Below are positions 1 to 8,027 of a stretch of 32,848 nt of DNA, piece by piece. Below the pieces are notes generated by a model. It saw only the letters and a program-made list of their open reading frames with translations, was not told the origin of the DNA and made no database searches. The position numbers were made by a program, and so were the translations under genes. Position 1 is the stretch's first letter; the number at the start of each line of letters is the position of its first letter. Origin of the DNA: Sphingosinicella sp. YJ22 (lineage in GTDB: Bacteria > Pseudomonadota > Alphaproteobacteria > Sphingomonadales > Sphingomonadaceae); assembly GCF_011320075.1 (NCBI RefSeq), contig NZ_JAANPA010000036.1, forward strand, positions 1 through 32,848, given 5' to 3'.

Positions 1-631
1 CGCCGCCGCGATCGGCCGCGCCCAGGCCGCGGTCGTCGAGGCGCGCCAGACCCTCATTCAGCTCCGCCAGGACTGGCGCTCCCGGGCCGCGACCGAGCTC
101 GCCAGCGCCCAGGCCGAGCTGGAGGCGCGCCGCCGCGCCCTCCCCGCCCTCGCCGAGCGGGTCGACCGCACGGTGCTTCGCGCGCCGCTGCCGGGCCGCA
201 TCAACCGGGTCCTCGTCACCACCCGCGGCGCCGCGGTCCAGCCGAGCCAGCCGCTGGTCGAGATCGTGCCCTCGGAGGAGAGCCTGCTCGTCGAGGCGCG
301 CGTGCGTCCCGAGGACATCAGTTTCGTGCGCATGGGCCAGTCCGCCAAGATCGCCATCACCGCCTACGACCGCTCGGTCTACGGCACCCTGGACGGCGAA
401 GTCGTCGGCATCTCGCCGGACGCGGTCACCGAGGAGCGCACCGGCGAGACCTATTATCTCGTCCGGGTCCGCACCCGCGCCAACGCCCTGCGCGACCCCC
501 GCGGCCGCGAAATGCCGATCGGCCCCGGCATGGTCGCCGAAGTCGACCTCCTCGGCGACGCAAGGACGGTGCTGCAATACATCCTGACCCCGATCACGAG
601 GCTCAGCGAAACCGCGTTCCGCGAGCAATAG
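1..631 (+). CDS. HlyD-family type I secretion periplasmic adaptor, C-terminal part (5' end outside window)
   Basis: The frame is open from base 2 of the window to a TAG at 629-631, giving the last 209 residues; the start lies upstream. The first ~55 residues are Ala/Glu/Arg/Gln-rich and look like the end of the long alpha-helical hairpin of membrane-fusion proteins. They are followed by a lipoyl/beta-barrel half with the family-typical run RAPLPGRINRV, then LVEIVPSEESLLVEARVRPED, a VRMGQSAKI turn and a late PIGPGMVAEVDLL. This matches the C-terminal half of HlyD/LapC-type adaptors, which link an inner-membrane ABC exporter to a TolC-like outer-membrane channel. The cognate ABC transporter is probably upstream, outside the window. 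A possible client, the RTX/VCBS protein at 23693-28129, lies about 23 kb away; that link is only inferred. Confidence 0.88.
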   Translation, partial: AAAIGRAQAAVVEARQTLIQLRQDWRSRAATELASAQAELEARRRALPALAERVDRTVLRAPLPGRINRVLVTTRGAAVQPSQPLVEIVPSEESLLVEARVRPEDISFVRMGQSAKIAITAYDRSVYGTLDGEVVGISPDAVTEERTGETYYLVRVRTRANALRDPRGREMPIGPGMVAEVDLLGDARTVLQYILTPITRLSETAFREQ

Positions 632-676
632 GAAGCTGGGGCCGGCGACGGCCCGTCTCACTTTCCGAGCGTGGTG

Positions 677-695
677 AAAAGCCGGAACCGCCGGC
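677..695 (-). terminator. Probable terminator of tRNA-Tyr
   Basis: Read on the minus strand, a 5-bp stem (GCCGG/CCGGC, 5-base loop) is followed by TTTT at 680-677. It lies about 20 bases past the CCA end of the tRNA. A second perfect palindrome (AAGCCTT-AA-AAGGCTT, 700-715) sits between the two and may help processing or termination. Confidence 0.5.
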
Positions 696-714
696 GCGGA
701 AGCCTTAAAAGGCT

Positions 715-801
715 TGGTGGACAGGGCTGGATTCGAACCAGCGTACGGGAAACCCGGGCAGATTTACAGTCTGCTGCCTTTAACCACTCGGCCACCTGTC
801 C
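715..801 (-). tRNA. tRNA-Tyr (anticodon GTA)
   Basis: On the minus strand a complete class II tRNA can be folded by eye. The acceptor arms are GGACAGG (801-795) and CCTGTCC (725-719), followed by the A discriminator and an encoded CCA (717-715). The anticodon loop CTGTAAA carries GTA (767-765) between CAGA/TCTG stem halves. There is a long variable arm, as expected for bacterial tRNA-Tyr, and a T arm containing GGTTCGAATCC. Length with CCA is 87 bases. Confidence 0.97.
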
Positions 802-948
802 CCAATCGATCGGGGTCGCCCCCGAGATAGGAAGGGCGCTCCATTGGCGAAAGGGACGGGGCCTGTCAACGCCGCTTCCGCCGCGCTTGCTCGATGCCGG
901 GGCGCCACCTAGAGCCGGTTCACTTTTCAATAGGGGATCTGCTGCCGC

Positions 949-2565
949 ATGCGTCTCGCTCTCGCCCTTCTCGCCGCCGTCTCGACCGCCGCCATCGCCC
1001 TTCCCGCCCCGGCGGTCGCGCAGGTCGACCGCTCGACGGTCAACCGAATCCTCGACGAGGGCATGAACCGCTCCGAGGTGATGGAGACCGCGGCCTATCT
1101 CAGCGACCGGATCGGCGGGCGAATGACCAATTCGCCGGCGATGCGCGAGGCCGAGCGCTGGACCCAGCAGCGCTTCCGCGAGTTCGGCCTCACCAATGTG
1201 CGCACCGAGGGTTTCGAGTTCGGCCGAGGCTGGTCGATCAACCATCACGCCAGCCGAATGACCGCGCCGCGAGTCATCGAGCTTCGCTCGATCCCGGTCG
1301 CCTGGACTCCGCCGACCCAGGGCACGATCAGCGCCGGGATCGTCGTCGCGCCGATGGACGAGGTCGAGGATTTCGCCCGCTGGCGCGGCCAGCTTCGCGG
1401 CAAGATCGTGCTGATCAGCCGGCCGACCGCGGGCTCCGAGCCGGGCGAGCCCGCCTTCCGCCGCCTCACCGACGAGGATTTGCGCCAGCGCAACACCTAC
1501 CAGCAGCCCAATTATTCGCCGGCGACGGTCGAGCGGAACCTGCGCCGCGCCGATTTCGCCGAGCGTCTCGACGCCTTCCTCGCCGAGGAAGGCGCGCTCG
1601 CCTGGGTGCGCCAGGCCTATCGCGACGGCGGCCTCGTCCACGGCACCGGCTATCTCTACCAGGTCGGCCGCACCCCGCGCCTTCCGGGCGTCGAGATGGC
1701 GGCCGAGGATTATCGCCGCCTCGCCCGCCTCGCGCTCACCGACGCGCCGCCGACGCTTGAGCTGACCAGCGACGTCCGTTTCCACGACGAGGACGTCAAC
1801 GCCTACAACATTCTCGCGGACATCCCCGGCACCGACCCGTCTGCGGGCTACGTCATGGCCGGCGCGCACCTCGATAGCTGGGTCGCTTCCGACGGCGCGG
1901 TCGACAACGCCGCCGGCGTCGCGGTGGTGATGGAGGCGGCGCGAATCCTCCAGAGGCTCGGAGTCCGGCCCAAGCGCGCCATCCGCTTCGCCCTGTGGAA
2001 CGGCGAGGAGCAAGCGCTGCTCGGGTCGCTCGCTTATGTCGAGCGCCACCTCGCCACCCGCGGGCCGCTGCGCAACCCGGACCATGCCCGCCTCAGCCCC
2101 TACGACACCTGGCGCACGCGCTGGCCGATCACCCCGCGCCCGGGCCACCGCGACCTCGTCGCTTATTTCAACCTCGACAACGGCTCGGGGCGGATTCGCG
2201 GAATCCATGCCGAGGGCAATGTCGCCGCGGTGCCGATCTTCCAGGAATGGCTGGCCCCCTTCGCCACTTTGGGGGCCACCAGCGTCGCGATCCGCGGCAC
2301 CGGCGGCACCGACCACCTGTTCATGCAGGCGGTCGGAGTGCCCGGCTTCCAGTTCATCCAGGACCCGCTCGATTATTCGAGCCGCCTCCACCATTCGAGC
2401 CTCGACAGCTATGATCACCTCAAGGCCGAGGATCTCAGGCAGGCGGCGGTGATCATGGCGACCTTCCTGCTCAATGCCGCCAACCGCGACGAGCCGCTGC
2501 CGCGCATGCCGCTGCCGCAGGAGCCGCGGCCGACCGACCCGTTCGAATATCCCGCGGAGGACTGA
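949..2565 (+). CDS. Secreted M28-family zinc metallopeptidase
   Basis: The product is 538 residues with an N-terminal signal peptide (about residues 1-25, cleavage after AVA), so it is probably periplasmic. Residues ~55-280 hold the pre-domain with an inserted PA-like region. The peptidase core follows: GAHLDSW (H307, D309), DGAVDNAAG (D315/D319), NGEEQALLGS (E353 and E354, catalytic and zinc ligand), FNLDNGSG, and a late LHHSSLDSYDH supplying the last His. These match the five-ligand co-catalytic di-zinc site of M28 aminopeptidases/carboxypeptidases. The exact substrate cannot be told from sequence. The stop codon directly abuts the GTG of the next gene, so the two are probably cotranscribed. 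Confidence 0.92.
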   Translation: MRLALALLAAVSTAAIALPAPAVAQVDRSTVNRILDEGMNRSEVMETAAYLSDRIGGRMTNSPAMREAERWTQQRFREFGLTNVRTEGFEFGRGWSINHHASRMTAPRVIELRSIPVAWTPPTQGTISAGIVVAPMDEVEDFARWRGQLRGKIVLISRPTAGSEPGEPAFRRLTDEDLRQRNTYQQPNYSPATVERNLRRADFAERLDAFLAEEGALAWVRQAYRDGGLVHGTGYLYQVGRTPRLPGVEMAAEDYRRLARLALTDAPPTLELTSDVRFHDEDVNAYNILADIPGTDPSAGYVMAGAHLDSWVASDGAVDNAAGVAVVMEAARILQRLGVRPKRAIRFALWNGEEQALLGSLAYVERHLATRGPLRNPDHARLSPYDTWRTRWPITPRPGHRDLVAYFNLDNGSGRIRGIHAEGNVAAVPIFQEWLAPFATLGATSVAIRGTGGTDHLFMQAVGVPGFQFIQDPLDYSSRLHHSSLDSYDHLKAEDLRQAAVIMATFLLNAANRDEPLPRMPLPQEPRPTDPFEYPAED

Positions 2566-3306
2566 GTGAGACGCAAGGCCCGCCAGCAGACAAAGGCCGA
2601 GAACCGCCCCCGCTTCTGGGGCCGCCACGCGGTCGCCGCCGCGCTCGACAATCCCGAGCGGCGCATCGTGCGCATGTGGCTGACCCGCGAGGCGGCCGAG
2701 TTCCTCGTGCCGCCCAAGGATATCCCGGTCACCTATGCCGAGGCGGCCGACCTCGCCCGGCTCGTGCCCGGCGACGCGCCCCACCAGGGCGCGGTCGCGG
2801 AGGTCGAGCGGCTGGAGGACATGCTCCTCGCCGACCTGCTCGACCAGGCCGAGGACGGGCGGCCGCTGCTGGTGCTCGACCAGGTCACCGACCCGCACAA
2901 TGTCGGCGCGATCCTGCGCTCGGCCGCGGCCTTCGACGCCCTCGGAATCGTCACCCAGGACCGCCACGCGCCGCCGGAATCGGGCGCTCTCGCCAAGGCC
3001 GCGAGCGGTGCGCTTGAGACGGTGCCCTGGGTGCGCGTGGTTAATCTCGCGCGCGCGCTCGAGGAGATCGCCGAGGCCGGCTTCTGGCGAATCGGCCTCA
3101 CCGGCGACGCCGACACGAGCCTGCAGGAGGCGTTGGGCCCGAAGCGGGTCGCCCTGGTGCTCGGTGCCGAGGGCGAAGGCATGCGCCAGAACACCGCCGC
3201 CCATTGCGACGCCCTCGCCAAGCTGCCGATCAGCGGCAAGATGGAGAGCCTCAACGTCTCCAACGCCGCGGCGATCGCTCTCTACGCGGCACGGGCTGCT
3301 GCCTGA
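2566..3306 (+). CDS. rlmB: TrmH/SpoU-family 23S rRNA (guanosine-2'-O-)-methyltransferase, RlmB type
   Basis: The product is 246 residues from a GTG start that follows the preceding TGA without a gap; AGGA-like sequence just before that stop can serve as ribosome binding site. The N-terminal ~75 residues look like the SpoU substrate-binding domain, starting with FWGRHAVAAALDNPERR. The SPOUT knot has all three signature motifs: NVGAILRSAAAF (motif 1), LVLGAEGEGM (motif 2) and LPISGKMESLNVSNAAAIAL (motif 3). The known role of RlmB is 2'-O-methylation of G2251 in the peptidyl-transferase P-loop of 23S rRNA. Other TrmH-family members with different rRNA/tRNA targets share these motifs, so the target is inferred. 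Confidence 0.9.
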   Translation: MRRKARQQTKAENRPRFWGRHAVAAALDNPERRIVRMWLTREAAEFLVPPKDIPVTYAEAADLARLVPGDAPHQGAVAEVERLEDMLLADLLDQAEDGRPLLVLDQVTDPHNVGAILRSAAAFDALGIVTQDRHAPPESGALAKAASGALETVPWVRVVNLARALEEIAEAGFWRIGLTGDADTSLQEALGPKRVALVLGAEGEGMRQNTAAHCDALAKLPISGKMESLNVSNAAAIALYAARAAA

Positions 3307-3309
3307 ACA

Positions 3310-3449
3310 TTCCTCCCTGTGAAGCGCAGCTTCATGGGGAGGGGGACCGCTCGCGAAGCGAGTGGTGGAGGGGCTGTTCGAGCCCCGCACCATGCCCCTC
3401 CACCGCCTTCGGCGGTCCCCTCCCCATCGCCTGCGGCGACAGGGAGGAA
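3310..3449. repeat. Long nested inverted-repeat element between convergent rlmB and ferredoxin genes
   Basis: There are three nested stems. The outer arms are TTCCTCCCTGT (3310-3320) and ACAGGGAGGAA (3439-3449). The middle arms are ATGGGGAGGGGGACCGC (from 3334) and GCGGTCCCCTCCCCAT (3412-3427). The inner arms are GGTGGAGGGGC and GCCCCTCCACC. It fills nearly the whole gap between the two stop codons and could end transcription from both sides. An element of the same design and shared core sequence lies at 21707-21831. Confidence 0.75.
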
Positions 3450-3457
3450 CGAAAAGC

Positions 3458-3775
3458 TCAATCCTCCGGCGCGATCCTGACGGTCAGCCCGTCGAGCTCC
3501 GGCGCGAACAGGATCTGGCAGGACAGGCGGCTGGCCGCGACGCGTTGGTCGGAGGTGTCGAGGAGATCGTCCTCGTCGCCGCCCATCGGCTTCAGCTTGC
3601 CGGCCCATTCTTCGCCGACATGGACGTGGCAGGTCGCGCAGGACGCGCAGCCGCCGCACAAAGCGAGCAGCTCGTCGAAGCCATGGTCGCGGATATTCTC
3701 CATCACGCTCCAGCCGACGCGGCCCTCCACCTCATGGCTCTCGCCGTCGCGGGTGATGATGGTAAGGCGGGGCAT
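3458..3775 (-). CDS. Adrenodoxin-type [2Fe-2S] ferredoxin
   Basis: The product is 105 residues from ATG at 3775. The start is fixed by a strong AAAGGAG five bases upstream (3781-3787). The sequence begins PRLTIITRDGESHEVEG, typical of plant/vertebrate-type ferredoxin folds. The cluster ligands are visible as C-x5-C-x2-C (C-GGCAS-C-AT-C) with a later C in LSCQ, the pattern of adrenodoxin/putidaredoxin/Isc-Fdx proteins. The run AGKLKPMGGDEDDLLD is the usual acidic partner-docking region. It is a soluble electron carrier, perhaps for a P450 or Fe-S assembly. No partner redox gene is adjacent, so the partner is unknown. Confidence 0.93.
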   Translation of the reverse strand: MPRLTIITRDGESHEVEGRVGWSVMENIRDHGFDELLALCGGCASCATCHVHVGEEWAGKLKPMGGDEDDLLDTSDQRVAASRLSCQILFAPELDGLTVRIAPED

Positions 3776-3857
3776 CGCGGCTCCTTTGAGCGCAAGGAAT
3801 GAGAGGTCTTGGCGCGGCTCTATGCTAGCGGCGCGCAGGGACGCAAGGAGGACGGGA

Positions 3858-4487
3858 GTGGGGCTGAGCGCCGAGCAACTGAAGGGATCGCTGGACGCGC
3901 TCGCCGGGATCGAGCCGGCCATCGCCGCCGCGCTTGAGAGCTGCGGTTATCCCGAGCCGCGCATCAGCAACCCGGGCTACGTCACCCTTCTGCGCGCCAT
4001 CGTCGGCCAGCAGGTCAGCATCAAGGCGGCCGCGGCGATCTGGGACCGGGTCGACGCCGTCACCGGCGGCGCGCACGACCCGGTCAAGGTCGCGGCGGCC
4101 AGCCTTGAGGACCTGCGCGGCGCCGGCCTGTCCTGGTCGAAGGCGGCCTACGCCCACAGCCTCGCCGAGGAGGTGACGACCGGCCGGCTGAACCTCGAGG
4201 CGCTGCCGGCGGACGACGAGGAAGCGATCGCCGCCCTCACCCACGTCAAGGGCATCGGCCGGTGGAGCGCCGAGGTCTATCTGCTGTTCGCGGAAGGCCG
4301 CCCTGACATCTGGCCCGCCGGCGACCTCGCCGTGCAGATCGAGACCGGCCGGATCCTCGGCCTCGATTCCAAGCCCACCGAGAAGCAGACCCGCGCGGTC
4401 GCCGAGCCCTGGCGCCCCCACCGCGGCGCGGCGGCGATCTTCGCCTGGCATCATCGGCGGCAGAGCAACATATTGGGCAAGGGCTAA
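3858..4487 (+). CDS. HhH-GPD DNA-3-methyladenine glycosylase (AlkA-like)
   Basis: The product is 209 residues from GTG at 3858, chosen because AAGGAGG lies six bases upstream (3845-3851). The frame is open much further upstream without a better start. It is an all-helical HhH-GPD protein: LLRAIVGQQVSIKAAAAIWDR near residues 44-64, helix-hairpin-helix LTHVKGIGRWSAE at 127-139, and catalytic Asp156 in PAGDLAVQ. The family excises alkylated bases (3-methyladenine and similar) in base-excision repair. At 209 residues it is the short form, lacking the N-terminal domain of E. coli AlkA. It is divergent from the ferredoxin gene, with about 80 bases between the two start codons. Confidence 0.92.
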   Translation: MGLSAEQLKGSLDALAGIEPAIAAALESCGYPEPRISNPGYVTLLRAIVGQQVSIKAAAAIWDRVDAVTGGAHDPVKVAAASLEDLRGAGLSWSKAAYAHSLAEEVTTGRLNLEALPADDEEAIAALTHVKGIGRWSAEVYLLFAEGRPDIWPAGDLAVQIETGRILGLDSKPTEKQTRAVAEPWRPHRGAAAIFAWHHRRQSNILGKG

Positions 4488-4495
4488 GCCGCGGC

Positions 4496-6460
4496 GTGCG
4501 TGCCTGGTTCGAGCGGGTTCCGGCGCGCGACGGCTATCGCCCGGACATTGACGGCCTGCGCGCCGTGGCGGTGCTCGCCGTGCTCGGCTTCCATGTCGCG
4601 CCCGGCTACGTCCGCGGCGGCTTCGTCGGAGTCGATATCTTCTTCGTCATATCGGGCTTCCTGATCAGCTCGATCATAATCGCCGACGTGAAGGCGGATC
4701 GCTTCCGCCTGAGCCGCTTCTACGCGCGCCGAGTCCGCCGCATCTTTCCGGCGCTGACCGTCGTTCTCGCGGCTTCGGCGGCGGCGGCCTGGCTACTGCT
4801 TCCCGACCCGGATCTCGCCCGCTTCGGAACCCACCTGTTCGCCAGCGCGGCATTCTTCCCCAACCTCCTGTTCTGGAGCGAGAGCGGCTACTTCGCCGCC
4901 CCGCTCACCAATATGCTGCTGCACTTGTGGTCGCTGGGCGTGGAGGAGCAATTCTACATCGCCTGGCCGCTGCTTCTGCTCGGCCTGCTGGCGTTCCGGC
5001 GGACCGCCGCGCTCGTCGCGGCGCTGGCGCTGGCCTCGCTCGCCTACAGCCTCTTAGCCAGCTGGGCGGCGCCGGCCGAGGGCTTCTATTCCCCGCTGTC
5101 GCGTGCCTGGCAGCTGCTGGCCGGCGCGCTCGCGGCGCTCTGGCTCCCGGCCATTTCCGCAAGGACTGGAAACCTGCTGTCGCTGCTGGGAGCGTCGCTT
5201 GTCGCCGCCGGGCTGATCCTCATCGATCCGACCCGCGCCTTTCCCGCCCCCTGGGCTCTGCTTCCGGTCGGCGGCACTTTGTTGCTCATCGCCGCCGGCC
5301 CCGACGAGCTTCTCAACCGCGTCCTGGCAATGCGAGGCGCGGTCGGCATCGGCCTGATCAGCTATCCGCTCTACCTGTGGCACTGGCCGCTGATCGCTTT
5401 CGCCGGGTCCCTAACGCTGGGCGAGCCCCCCGTAGAATGGCGCGCAGCGGCGGTGCTCGTCAGCTTCCCGCTCGCCTGGCTCACCTTCCGCTTCGTCGAG
5501 CAGCCGGTGCGGCAACGCAGAAAGGTGCGCACGGCGACCCTTGCCGGCCTGATGGCGATGCTGGCGGCTGCCGGGCTGTTGCTCTCGCTCGGCTGGGGCG
5601 ACGGCGCCTGGCGACCGTCGCCGGATCCGCGAAGCGCCCTCATCGCCCACTATCGGCAGCTTCACCGGGATCAGACGTCCGCCGCGAACGACTATGCCTG
5701 CAGCTTCGGGGATCCGAACCGGGGCATCCAGCGAACGAGCCTGCCGCCCGGATGCGCGACCGGCGGCGGCCCGGCCGATTGGCTGCTGTGGGGCGATTCC
5801 CACGCCCGCGCCCTGGGGGTGGGTTTGAAGGGCCAGCTGCCCGCCGGAGTCAGGCTCACCCAGGTGACCACGAGCGGCTGCGCGCCTTTGCAGCGGGACA
5901 GCCGCCTGTGCCGTTTCAGCGACGAGCAGGCGCTCGCGGCGATCTCTCACCTGCGGCCCCGCCTCGTCATCCTCGCCCAGCGCAGCGAGCATGACCGGCA
6001 GGATTGGCCGGACCTGGCTGCAAGGATCGAGCGCGCGGGCGCGCAACAGGTCGTTCTCGTCGGGCCCGCGCCGCAGTGGCAGCGATCCCTGCCGACCATC
6101 GCCGCCACGCGTTTCTGGCCGGCCATTCCGGCATTCAGCGCGGCGGAGCTGGATCCGCGCGTCGACGCCATCGACGCCCGCCTGCGGCACGGCCCCTTGC
6201 CCGAGGGGATTCGCTACGTCTCGCTTATCGCCGGTCTCTGCCCGCAACAGGGCTGCCGCGTCGCGGTGCCCGGCGCCGACCCGATGTCACTCATGGCGGT
6301 CGACTATGGCCACCTGTCTCCCGACGGATCGGCATTCGTCGCAAGGACCATCGTCGTGCCCGCCCTGGTCGCGCTCAGTTCCGGCGCCGCCGTCGACAGG
6401 CCGGCCGAGTCTCGTCCAGCGGCAGGGGAAGGTCGGCGCGGCGGACGCCCGCAAGCGTGA
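4496..6460 (+). CDS. OafA/YrhL-type acyltransferase with C-terminal SGNH domain
   Basis: The product is 654 residues from GTG at 4496, eight bases after the glycosylase stop. The N-terminal half is an acyltransferase-3 membrane domain with about ten transmembrane segments. It starts with the hallmark YRPDIDGLRAVAVLAVLGFH and includes GGFVGVDIFFVISGFLI and LWSLGVEEQFYIAWPLLLL. The C-terminal half (from about residue 400) is a periplasmic SGNH hydrolase-like domain with GDSH (~433-436) and DYGHLSPDG (D603, H606) as block I and V catalytic residues. Such fusions O-acetylate surface polysaccharides or peptidoglycan. The acceptor sugar is not evident and no glycan cluster adjoins it. Confidence 0.92.
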   Translation: MRAWFERVPARDGYRPDIDGLRAVAVLAVLGFHVAPGYVRGGFVGVDIFFVISGFLISSIIIADVKADRFRLSRFYARRVRRIFPALTVVLAASAAAAWLLLPDPDLARFGTHLFASAAFFPNLLFWSESGYFAAPLTNMLLHLWSLGVEEQFYIAWPLLLLGLLAFRRTAALVAALALASLAYSLLASWAAPAEGFYSPLSRAWQLLAGALAALWLPAISARTGNLLSLLGASLVAAGLILIDPTRAFPAPWALLPVGGTLLLIAAGPDELLNRVLAMRGAVGIGLISYPLYLWHWPLIAFAGSLTLGEPPVEWRAAAVLVSFPLAWLTFRFVEQPVRQRRKVRTATLAGLMAMLAAAGLLLSLGWGDGAWRPSPDPRSALIAHYRQLHRDQTSAANDYACSFGDPNRGIQRTSLPPGCATGGGPADWLLWGDSHARALGVGLKGQLPAGVRLTQVTTSGCAPLQRDSRLCRFSDEQALAAISHLRPRLVILAQRSEHDRQDWPDLAARIERAGAQQVVLVGPAPQWQRSLPTIAATRFWPAIPAFSAAELDPRVDAIDARLRHGPLPEGIRYVSLIAGLCPQQGCRVAVPGADPMSLMAVDYGHLSPDGSAFVARTIVVPALVALSSGAAVDRPAESRPAAGEGRRGGRPQA

Positions 6461-6496
6461 CCGAAGCGTCGCGTCGCCGCTGGCAGTCGCTGCGCG

Positions 6497-7459
6497 TCAG
6501 CCCTCGACCGGCCGCTCCCGGATCCACCGGCTGACGAGGAACTTGACGCCCTTGGTGACGGGAAGCCCGGCATGCATCGCCTGCTGGTTCGGCCTTCCCT
6601 CGGAATCCGTGTTGGCGAACAGCAGGGCGTCACCCTGCTTGCCGCGCACGGTCAGGTCCGCCTCGAGGAAGCGCGTCTCGCCGCCTTCATAATCGTCGTT
6701 GAGATAGACGAGCATGGTGAGCACGCGCTGGTTGGCGAGGCCGGGGATGGCGTCGATGTGCGGCTTATATTCCTGCCCGTCGCGATAACGCAGGATCTGC
6801 AGCGGCTCGCCCTGCTCCGGCCGGGTGCCGCTCGCGGCCGCGATTCGCCGGTTGAGCGCATGGATCGCCGGATTCTCGCCGACCCAGGGGAAGAAGGCGG
6901 TGTCTGACGTGCGGATCGGGTTGCGCAGCTCGCGGCCGGTATGTTCCTCGACGGTTTTCGCCGGCTCGAACAACGGCTCGGCGGCGGCGGCGAGATAGCG
7001 GCATTCGGCGGGCGTGAAGAGCGCGGGGAAACGCGTGACCTTCGGCGCCTCGCTCAGCACTTCGCCGGCCGGGACCGTCACCGGGTCGCCTTCCGGGGTG
7101 AGCTGCATGGCCTGGACGATCGCGAGCTGCTCGCGCGCGGTTGCATCGACCCGGGCCAGGTCCGCGAGGATGTCGAGCGCCTGCTGCCATTCGCGTGCGC
7201 CGCCGATGCCGGCCGCGACGAGCGCTAGAAAGCGCCGGGCGCCCTCGATCAGTCCGGCCTGGGCCGATCGGCCGTAGAGTGTGCGCGCCAGGCCGAGGTC
7301 GCGCCGGACAAGCTCCCCCTCGCGCGCCCATTCGGCCAATTGGTAGGCGGCGGGGCCGTCGCCGGAATCGGCGAGGCGGCTGAGCAGCGTCACCGCCTCG
7401 CGGGCGCGGCCGGTCGAGACGAGCGAATAGGCTTGGGCGATCTGCGGGGGCAATTCCAT
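6497..7459 (-). CDS. Prolyl-4-hydroxylase-like Fe(II)/2-oxoglutarate oxygenase with N-terminal helical repeats
   Basis: The product is 320 residues. Residues 1-115 are helical repeats resembling Sel1/TPR units (AYQLAEWAREGELVRRDLGLARTLYGRSAQAGL). Residues ~140-315 form a P4Hc double-stranded beta-helix. Metal ligands are visible as H234-x-D236 in EYKPHIDAIPG and H296 in QQAMHAGLPV; K306 is the likely 2-oxoglutarate anchor. YLNDDYEGGETRF and GDALLFANT are the usual P4H core strands. The substrate is not known, but repeats ahead of the oxygenase suggest a protein substrate. It is the last gene of a minus-strand series after an OmpA-like gene (57-base gap) and a cupin fusion. Confidence 0.88.
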   Translation of the reverse strand: MELPPQIAQAYSLVSTGRAREAVTLLSRLADSGDGPAAYQLAEWAREGELVRRDLGLARTLYGRSAQAGLIEGARRFLALVAAGIGGAREWQQALDILADLARVDATAREQLAIVQAMQLTPEGDPVTVPAGEVLSEAPKVTRFPALFTPAECRYLAAAAEPLFEPAKTVEEHTGRELRNPIRTSDTAFFPWVGENPAIHALNRRIAAASGTRPEQGEPLQILRYRDGQEYKPHIDAIPGLANQRVLTMLVYLNDDYEGGETRFLEADLTVRGKQGDALLFANTDSEGRPNQQAMHAGLPVTKGVKFLVSRWIRERPVEG

Positions 7460-7515
7460 GGCGCCACCTATGCCGACCGAGCGAGCGCCCGTCTATGTCG
7501 CGCAAGCGGGACGCG

Positions 7516-7983
7516 TCAGCAGATTGGCCGGCCCTCTTCGAGCTGCGCGGCCTGGGCGTGCGAGCTGAGCTGAAGCAGGAGGTCGACGCGACGGTTCGCC
7601 GGCTCGCGGACATTGGCGGGGGTGCGCACGACTGGCGCCGCTTCGCCGAGGCTGCGGATTCGGATCAGGCGCGCCGGCACGTGGTTGCGCAGCAATACGT
7701 CGCGCACCGCCGCGGCGCGGCGCTGGGCGATCAGCCGGTTGGCCGCCGGCGAGCCCGAGCTGTCGGCGTGGGCGGTAAGCAGGACATGGTCGATGTCCGG
7801 GCCATGCCAGGCGAGCCTGACCGCCAGCTGCTCGAGAGCGCGGCGCGCGTCCGGCGCGATCACGGCCGAGTTCCACTCGAAATTGACGGTGAGCGGCGTG
7901 CAGGCCTGGGCGGCCGGCGCGGCCAGAAGCGCCGAGCCCGCCATCAGGGCCGCCAGAAGCTTGCCGATAGAAATGGCTCCCAA
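7516..7983 (-). CDS. OmpA-domain periplasmic/outer-membrane protein
   Basis: The OmpA-like peptidoglycan-binding domain is clear: VNFEWNSAVIAPDARRALE, HVLLTAHADSSGSPAANRLIAQRRAAAVRDVLL and EPANRRVDLLLQL. It is preceded by a signal peptide ending PAAQA before CTPLTV. The start is uncertain. TTG at 7983 gives a normal signal peptide (GAISIGKLLAALMAGSALLAAPAAQA, 155 residues in all) but has GGGAG very close to it. The only nearby ATG, at 7944, leaves a signal lacking a basic n-region. The frame is open further upstream. A small CCCC/GGGG hairpin (8009-8019) lies between this gene and the cupin gene 44 bases upstream. Confidence 0.85.
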   Translation of the reverse strand: MGAISIGKLLAALMAGSALLAAPAAQACTPLTVNFEWNSAVIAPDARRALEQLAVRLAWHGPDIDHVLLTAHADSSGSPAANRLIAQRRAAAVRDVLLRNHVPARLIRIRSLGEAAPVVRTPANVREPANRRVDLLLQLSSHAQAAQLEEGRPIC

Positions 7984-8027
7984 TCTCCCGAAGCGCCTGT
8001 AATCTGAGCCCCTTAGGGGGGCGGGAG

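Noticed and set aside
715-801. tRNA-Tyr as an integration site.
   Set aside because: No integrase or repeated 3' tRNA fragment was seen near the gene; both neighbours are ordinary genes.
658-3393. A 911-codon open frame on the minus strand across tRNA-Tyr, the peptidase and rlmB.
   Set aside because: It is antisense to two genes with clear family motifs and a tRNA, has no recognisable domain, and is Arg/Gly/Ala/Asp-rich as expected for shadow frames in GC-rich DNA.
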